Source of the DNA: JAAFHN01 sp031421855
Lineage (GTDB): Bacteria > Pseudomonadota > Gammaproteobacteria > Burkholderiales > Burkholderiaceae_C
Assembly (NCBI GenBank): GCA_031421855.1
Contig: JANOPN010000165.1
Location: 1-20,449 of the forward strand
DNA: 20,449 nt
Reading direction: 5' to 3'
A program made the translations under genes and the position numbers. A model generated the notes under the pieces. The model did not search any database. It saw only the letters and a program-made list of their open reading frames with translations, and was not told the DNA's origin. This document shows, piece after piece, positions 15,834 to 20,449 of the stretch. Numbering within the stretch: the stretch's first letter is position 1; each line of letters opens with the position of its first letter.

Positions 15834-15838
15834 TCCAG
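15823..15838. promoter_or_regulatory. Palindromic operator-like site over the cas1 -10 box
   Basis: CTGGATATAAATCCAG is a 6-bp perfect inverted repeat around ATAA that embraces the TATAAA -10 element. A protein bound here would block RNA polymerase. No candidate repressor gene is adjacent. Confidence 0.5.
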
Positions 15839-15855
15839 ATCAAACGGGGGATCAA

Positions 15856-16845
15856 ATGCAATCAATCGATTCCAGCGCGCTGAAAACTATCCTGCACTCG
15901 AAGCGCGCGAACATTTACTTGCTGGAGCATTGCCGCGTGCTGGTGAATGGCGGACGAGTTGAGTACGTCACTGATGCGGGTCAGCAGCATCTGTTCTGGA
16001 ATATCCCCATCGCCAACACAGTAACCCTACTGCTTGGCACTGGAACATCGCTGACCCAGGCTGCCATGAGAGAACTGGCGAAAGCGGGCGTCATGGTCGG
16101 GTTTTGCGGCGGTGGTGGCTCGCCGTTGTTTGCTGGCACCGAGGCCGACATCGAGGTCGCATGGCTCTCGCCGCAAAGCGAGTACCGCCCAACGGAATAC
16201 CTCCAGCAATGGGTTAAATTTTGGTTTGACGACGAATTGCGGCTCTGTGCCGCCAAGCAACTGCAAGCCACCCGGCTCGCCCATTTGCTTCGCTGCTGGG
16301 TGACCCATCGGCACTCGGCACTTCCGCCATGGCCAGTTGATTGCGTCGCGGCGAGCGAGCTCATTGCTCGCTCGCAACTTGCCGTGGAATCAGCCCGCGA
16401 CCTCACCGCGCTGCTGACTGAGGAAGCGCGGTTGAGTAAACAACTCTACAAATTGGCTGCTAACGCATCTGCCTACGGCGAATTCTCACGCTCAGAGCGA
16501 GGGAAAAGCGTCGATACCGCCAATCGGTTCCTCGATCACGGCAACTATTTGGCTTATGGCCTTGCCGCAACGGCGACCTGGGTGCTGGGTCTACCGCATG
16601 GACTGGCGATTTTGCATGGCAAAACTCGCCGTGGCGGCTTGGTGTTCGACGTTGCGGACCTTATCAAAGACGCGTTGATATTGCCGCAGGCGTTTCTATC
16701 AGCCGCCGCTGGCGACACCGAGCAAGAGTTTCGTCAAGCGTGCATCAGTGCGATGACCCGCACGGAAGCTCTTGACTTTCAGATCGACACGCTCAAAGAA
16801 ATTTCAGTGCGCATGGGCGTAGCAGCGGGTGACGCAAAGCCATGA
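15856..16845 (+). CDS. cas1: CRISPR integrase Cas1, type I-F
   Basis: Metal-dependent integrase that, with the Cas2 part of Cas2-3, inserts new spacers at the CRISPR leader. 329 aa, the usual I-F length. The start ATG 15856 follows GGGGG and lies just after the promoter, and the family N-terminus (ALKTILHSKRANIYLLEHCR) begins right there. Diagnostic I-F blocks: VLVNGGRVEYVTD, WNIPIANTVTLLLGTGTS, VGFCGGGGSPLF, PQSEYRPTEYLQQW. Active-site residues are present: E190 in LLTEEARLSK, H254 in ILHGKTRRGG, and D265/D268 in VFDVADLIKD. No frameshift or stop, so adaptation activity is plausible. The stop overlaps the next start as ATGA, indicating translational coupling with cas3. Confidence 0.96.
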   Translation: MQSIDSSALKTILHSKRANIYLLEHCRVLVNGGRVEYVTDAGQQHLFWNIPIANTVTLLLGTGTSLTQAAMRELAKAGVMVGFCGGGGSPLFAGTEADIEVAWLSPQSEYRPTEYLQQWVKFWFDDELRLCAAKQLQATRLAHLLRCWVTHRHSALPPWPVDCVAASELIARSQLAVESARDLTALLTEEARLSKQLYKLAANASAYGEFSRSERGKSVDTANRFLDHGNYLAYGLAATATWVLGLPHGLAILHGKTRRGGLVFDVADLIKDALILPQAFLSAAAGDTEQEFRQACISAMTRTEALDFQIDTLKEISVRMGVAAGDAKP

Positions 16846-19800
16846 ATGTGATGTTTGTTTCGCAATGCGACAAACGTGCGTTGACTGAAACCCGGCGAAT
16901 CCTCGACCAGTTTGCCGAGCGCAAAGGCGACCGCACATGGCAGACGCCCATCACTCAAGCCGGACTCGACACGGTTCGAACCTTGCTTCGAAAAACTGCC
17001 CGAAAGAACTCTGCCATTGCATGCCATTGGATTCGAGGGCGTGATCACACAGAACTGCTTTGGATCGTCGGCGATCGCCGCCAATTTGGTCTCAGCGGCG
17101 CCACCCCCACCAACTCAACAAAACGCAACATGACCAAGTCCGACGATGAGCACCTTTGGCATCACGGTGCCCTCATGAGCGCTTGCTCGGCATTGGCCAG
17201 TTTGTTGCATGACATCGGCAAAGCCTGTCAAGCCTTTCAAGACAAGCTGACTGGCGGCTCTAGTCCCAACCATTACCGCCACGAGTGGATTTCGTTGCGG
17301 CTTTGGCAGGGTTTTGTGGGCAAATTGATCGATTCGGCTGGCGATTCGGCTATTTCGCTTGCCAACGATCAGCAATGGTTGCGGCGGCTCGCAGACGGGC
17401 CGTTGACCAACAACAAAGGCTGGAATGAAGCGTGGCTGGGTGGTGTCATACAAGACGGCGTGCATCGGGATGTTGATATCGACCCTGAAAATCGGCCGCT
17501 ACATGCCTTGCGCCACGCACCTCTCGCCCAAGCCATCGGCTGGCTCATCGTTTCGCACCACCGCCTACCCGACCCCGGCGACGAAACGGTGAACGCTGGC
17601 ATGCTTCGAAATTGGTCCAAAGTCTTCAAGGCCACCTGGAATGGTGCAGAACCAAACGCAGACGCCAAAGTGCTCAAGACCTTTTGGGCATTCAAACACG
17701 GCCTGCCCATGGAGCACCCGCAATGGCGAAAAGACGCGGCTCGACAAGCCACGCGGCTGCAAAGTCTTTGGCCCAGTTTGGAGGGCGGCACGCTAATGGC
17801 TGACCCGTACGTCATGCACATTTGCCGCCTTTCGCTCATGCTGGCAGATCATCACTATTCCAGTTTGCACGGCGCGACCAATCCACATCGGGTCCACATT
17901 GACAATCCCGGCCCGGTGATGGCCAACACCCACGGGGGGCAGCTCAACCAAAGTTTGATTGAGCACCTGATTGGTGTCGCCAAACACAGTCAGCAAGTGA
18001 GTTGGGCACTGCCCAAGTTTGAGCGTGATTTGCCGCGTTTGGCCGATTGCCGTGCGCTGCGAAAGTGCGCCTCGGGGGACGCCTATCAATGGCAAAACAA
18101 AGCCTTTGATGCGGCACTCAGCATGCGAGCCCGCACCGCAGACGCCGGAGCATTCATCGTCAACATGGCCTCGACAGGCTGCGGCAAAACGCTCGCCAAT
18201 GCCCGCACGATGTATGCGCTGGCCGACCCGACTCGGGGCATGCGCTGCGCGTTTGCGATGGGCTTGCGCACGCTGACCATGCAAACTGGACGTGCGTTCA
18301 AAGAGCTTTTGTCGTTAGACGAGGACGACTTAGCCGTGCGGGTGGGCGATGCCGCAAGCCGCGAACTGTTTGCCGAGCAATTTGAAGTCGCCGAGGAAAC
18401 CGGCTCAGCGTCATCGGTTGACTTGTTGGACAACACCAGCACCGTGCTGTACGAGGGCAACCCCGACAGCAATCCGCTGTTGAGCAAAATCTTAAGTAAC
18501 CCGCAGGCGCGCGGCCTGTTGCTGGCGCCGCTGTTGGTTTGCACCATCGACCACCTCACACCTGCCACCGAGTCCGAGCGTGGTGGGCGGCAAATTGCGC
18601 CCATGCTTCGCCTGTTGTCAGGGGATTTGGTTCTTGATGAGCCCGACGACTTTGATCTGACCGACCTGCCCGCGTTGTCCAGACTGGTCAACTGGGCTGG
18701 TTTGCTGGGCGCGCGGGTGCTTTTGTCGTCAGCGACATTGCCGCCCGCTTTGGTCGGTGGTCTGTTTGAAGCCTATCGAGCCGGACGCGCGCATTTCATT
18801 CGCCACCGCGCGCGCCAGCCAGGTGTTGATGCCGCTGCACTGGCCACGCCGTGCCTATGGATCGACGAGTTTGGAGCGACCCAAGTTGACTGCGCTGGCG
18901 ACGGCGCATTTGGCGCGGCGCATGTGGCGTTTGTGGCTCGCAGAGTCGATCAATTGGCCAAGCAGTTGCAGCGCCGCCGCTTCGCTCTGCATCCTTTTGT
19001 GGTCGACGTGGGAGAAGTGCCCAGCCAAGTGTTTGCATCGCGGGCACTGCAAGAGGCGCTGGCGCTGCACAGCCACAACCACCAAGTTGACCCTGCAACT
19101 GCCAGCAAGGTGAGTTTTGGCCTCATTCGCATGGCCAACATCAAGCACTTGTACCCGGCTGCGATTGCACTGTACAAAAGCCAGCTACCGCCCGACACGC
19201 ACGTGCACCTGTGTACCTATCATTCGCAATTCCCGCTGATTTTGCGCTCTGAGATTGAGCGGGTGCTTGATCGCACCTTGGATCGTCGAAAGCCAGCTAC
19301 AGTGTTCGACCACGCTTGGGTTCGCCAGGCCATTGACGCGCACCCCTGCGACAACCATGTGTTTGTGGTGCTGGGTTCACCCGTCACTGAGGTTGGCAGG
19401 GATCACGACTACGACTGGGCCGTTGTTGAGCCCTCGTCCATGCGCTCACTCATTCAGCTCGCGGGGCGGGTGCGCAGGCATCGAGGCCCACCGGGCGTTG
19501 ATTTGCTTGAGCACCCCAACATCGTCGTGTTTTCACAAAACATCAGAGCCACCAAACCGGGCGATGACGGCTGTGCCTTCAAATGGCCAGGCTTTGAAGA
19601 CGGCAGCCACCGGCTGGACACCCACGACCTTGCCAAGCTCTTACCGCCTGAACTCAATGGCCAAGTAGACGCTCGTCCCCGCATCCAAGCCAAACCAAGC
19701 GACTTGTTGCAACCCAAAACCCAGTGGGCTGACCTCGAACACCTTCGCATGCAGCAGTTGTTCGCGCAGGGCGCAAAGATTGCAGCCACCCAAGGCGCTG

Positions 19801-20201
19801 CTTGTTGGTGGCATCAAGGCAGCACGGCGCATTTAACAGCCATGCTGCAACAGCGTCAGGAGTTTCGAAGAGAAGAAAAGCCGCGTCGGGTTGATTTGTG
19901 TTTGGAAATCAACGAAGACGGCGACGCATTCGAGCTGGTTCAACTGATGCGCGTGCCAAACAGTCGCGACGTGGAGCGGGTCAGCAAGAACGACAAGTTC
20001 GAATGTTTGGCCGGCGAGCAACTCACCACCCCGCAAGTCTCATCGTGGGCGCATGGAGACTATTTGACCTTGGTTGCCACCTTGGCGGAGTCACGCAATC
20101 AAAGCGTTGCCGTGACGAGTGCTCGCTTTGGAAGGCTATCCCTCAAGCCAAGTACGAACGGGTGGCAGTTTTCCGCGCTGCTGGGGATGCGCGCAAAGTA
20201 G
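16842..20201 (+). CDS. cas3: Type I-F Cas2-Cas3 fusion, helicase-nuclease
   Basis: 1119 aa, in the family range. Residues 1-95 form the fused Cas2 domain (MNVMFVSQCDKRALTETRRI). An HD nuclease domain follows, with LLHDIGKA (H123, D124), HEWISLRLW and SHHRLP. The superfamily-2 helicase has motif I ASTGCGKT (K449), motif II LVLDEPD (D599, E600), motif III SSATLPP (629-635) and motif VI QLAGRVRRHR (R876, R879). The C-terminus ends GWQFSALLGMRAK like a complete protein. It unwinds and shreds DNA recruited by Csy-crRNA, and joins Cas1 in spacer capture. It overlaps cas1 by ATGA. Its TAG stop (20199-20201) falls inside the degenerate first CRISPR repeat, and csy1 does not follow as it does in ordinary I-F operons. 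Confidence 0.95.
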   Translation: MNVMFVSQCDKRALTETRRILDQFAERKGDRTWQTPITQAGLDTVRTLLRKTARKNSAIACHWIRGRDHTELLWIVGDRRQFGLSGATPTNSTKRNMTKSDDEHLWHHGALMSACSALASLLHDIGKACQAFQDKLTGGSSPNHYRHEWISLRLWQGFVGKLIDSAGDSAISLANDQQWLRRLADGPLTNNKGWNEAWLGGVIQDGVHRDVDIDPENRPLHALRHAPLAQAIGWLIVSHHRLPDPGDETVNAGMLRNWSKVFKATWNGAEPNADAKVLKTFWAFKHGLPMEHPQWRKDAARQATRLQSLWPSLEGGTLMADPYVMHICRLSLMLADHHYSSLHGATNPHRVHIDNPGPVMANTHGGQLNQSLIEHLIGVAKHSQQVSWALPKFERDLPRLADCRALRKCASGDAYQWQNKAFDAALSMRARTADAGAFIVNMASTGCGKTLANARTMYALADPTRGMRCAFAMGLRTLTMQTGRAFKELLSLDEDDLAVRVGDAASRELFAEQFEVAEETGSASSVDLLDNTSTVLYEGNPDSNPLLSKILSNPQARGLLLAPLLVCTIDHLTPATESERGGRQIAPMLRLLSGDLVLDEPDDFDLTDLPALSRLVNWAGLLGARVLLSSATLPPALVGGLFEAYRAGRAHFIRHRARQPGVDAAALATPCLWIDEFGATQVDCAGDGAFGAAHVAFVARRVDQLAKQLQRRRFALHPFVVDVGEVPSQVFASRALQEALALHSHNHQVDPATASKVSFGLIRMANIKHLYPAAIALYKSQLPPDTHVHLCTYHSQFPLILRSEIERVLDRTLDRRKPATVFDHAWVRQAIDAHPCDNHVFVVLGSPVTEVGRDHDYDWAVVEPSSMRSLIQLAGRVRRHRGPPGVDLLEHPNIVVFSQNIRATKPGDDGCAFKWPGFEDGSHRLDTHDLAKLLPPELNGQVDARPRIQAKPSDLLQPKTQWADLEHLRMQQLFAQGAKIAATQGAACWWHQGSTAHLTAMLQQRQEFRREEKPRRVDLCLEINEDGDAFELVQLMRVPNSRDVERVSKNDKFECLAGEQLTTPQVSSWAHGDYLTLVATLAESRNQSVAVTSARFGRLSLKPSTNGWQFSALLGMRAK

Positions 20202-20321
20202 GGCTGCCTGTTCGGCAGGGACGAGAAAATCAGCTTCGATATCCTCGTCGTCCTTTTCTAAGCTGCCTGTTCGGCAGGGACGGCGTTGATGATTCGCAGA
20301 ACGTCAGTCGTGAGTTTCTAA
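20196..20321 (-). CRISPR. Mini type I-F CRISPR: one full and two partial repeats, two spacers
   Basis: The intact 28-nt repeat is 20255-20282. In crRNA sense (minus strand) it has CTGCCGAACAGGCAG as Cas6f/Csy4-type hairpin and CTTAGAAA as 5' handle, both typical of I-F. Copy 1 (20196-20223) matches at 21 of 28 positions; all seven mismatches are its handle side, which is occupied by the cas3 end and stop. Copy 3 (20315-20321) keeps only the seven handle bases TTTCTAA (plus strand). Spacers are 20224-20254 (31 nt) and 20283-20314 (32 nt), giving the 59-60 nt period of I-F arrays. crRNA sense is opposite to cas1-cas3. I find no match of either spacer inside this window by eye. Confidence 0.85.
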
Positions 20322-20379
20322 TTCTATTTCCATATCAATAGAGCCATAATATGAAATCCAAACAACCGAAGATTTCACC

Positions 20380-20449
20380 ATGGCCAGGATTGCACGCGGG
20401 GAAGATGCTGTCGATAATGCGATGCAAGTCATCGCCAACGCTGTAACTG
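20380..20449 (+). CDS. 5' end of an unidentified ORF at the right edge, possibly a transposase
   Basis: ATG at 20380 opens a frame (MARIARGEDAVDNA and on, 23 residues) that is still open at the window end. The N-terminus vaguely recalls helix-turn-helix transposases of the IS630 type, but this is too short to claim. The ORF starts about 60 nt after the CRISPR repeat breaks off. If it is a transposase, insertion would explain the truncated third repeat. No Shine-Dalgarno is evident, and an alternative ATG at 20351 gives only 32 codons. Confidence 0.3.
   Translation, partial: MARIARGEDAVDNAMQVIANAVT

Noticed and set aside
20351..20449. 32-codon plus-strand ORF from ATG 20351
   Set aside because: Short, no ribosome site, and out of frame with the longer open frame from 20380.

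Overview
The window reads as a chromosome segment of a betaproteobacterium, most likely Burkholderiales and probably Comamonadaceae-like. The evidence is a Bug/TctC-type periplasmic receptor, a porin_4-type trimeric porin ending in Phe, a DksA with a Lys/Ala/Pro-rich N-terminal extension, a mraZ-rsmH start of the division/cell-wall cluster, and moderately GC-rich codon use. This placement is inference; no rRNA or tRNA gene is present to confirm it.

Left block, about 1-7400, all on the minus strand, housekeeping. Reading in the direction of transcription: rlmI (23S rRNA methyltransferase), a COG0523/CobW zinc-type GTPase, dksA, a STAS-domain protein, mraZ and rsmH (3' end cut by the window edge). 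A four-unit MraZ-box array with exact 10-bp spacing lies upstream of mraZ and fixes a GTG start for it.

Middle block, about 7400-15300, accessory cargo. A LysR regulator (minus) faces a plus-strand run of a Bug-type solute receptor, a Cys-type sulfatase almost fused to it, an outer-membrane porin, a secreted M14 metallopeptidase and a lipoprotein alpha/beta hydrolase. Together they look like a catabolic or scavenging set for small organic acids or sulfated compounds. A 64-nt sequence occurs on both sides of this cargo (7477-7540 and 15311-15374). The right copy sits just 3' of a truncated xerC, and the left copy lies between lysR and rlmI.

Right block, about 15400-20449. A C-terminal xerC remnant is followed by a type I-F cas1 with a clear sigma70-like promoter whose -10 is embedded in a 16-bp palindrome. 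A cas2-cas3 fusion gene overlaps cas1 by ATGA. No csy1-4 genes (Cascade-type effector) follow. Instead the cas3 stop codon lies inside a degenerate I-F repeat, the first unit of a tiny array (one intact and two partial repeats, two spacers) whose crRNA sense is opposite to the cas genes. The array stops abruptly after 7 nt of its third repeat, and a new open frame begins at the right edge. This stripped or rearranged I-F locus, and how it was built next to a broken xerC, is the most interesting part of the window.
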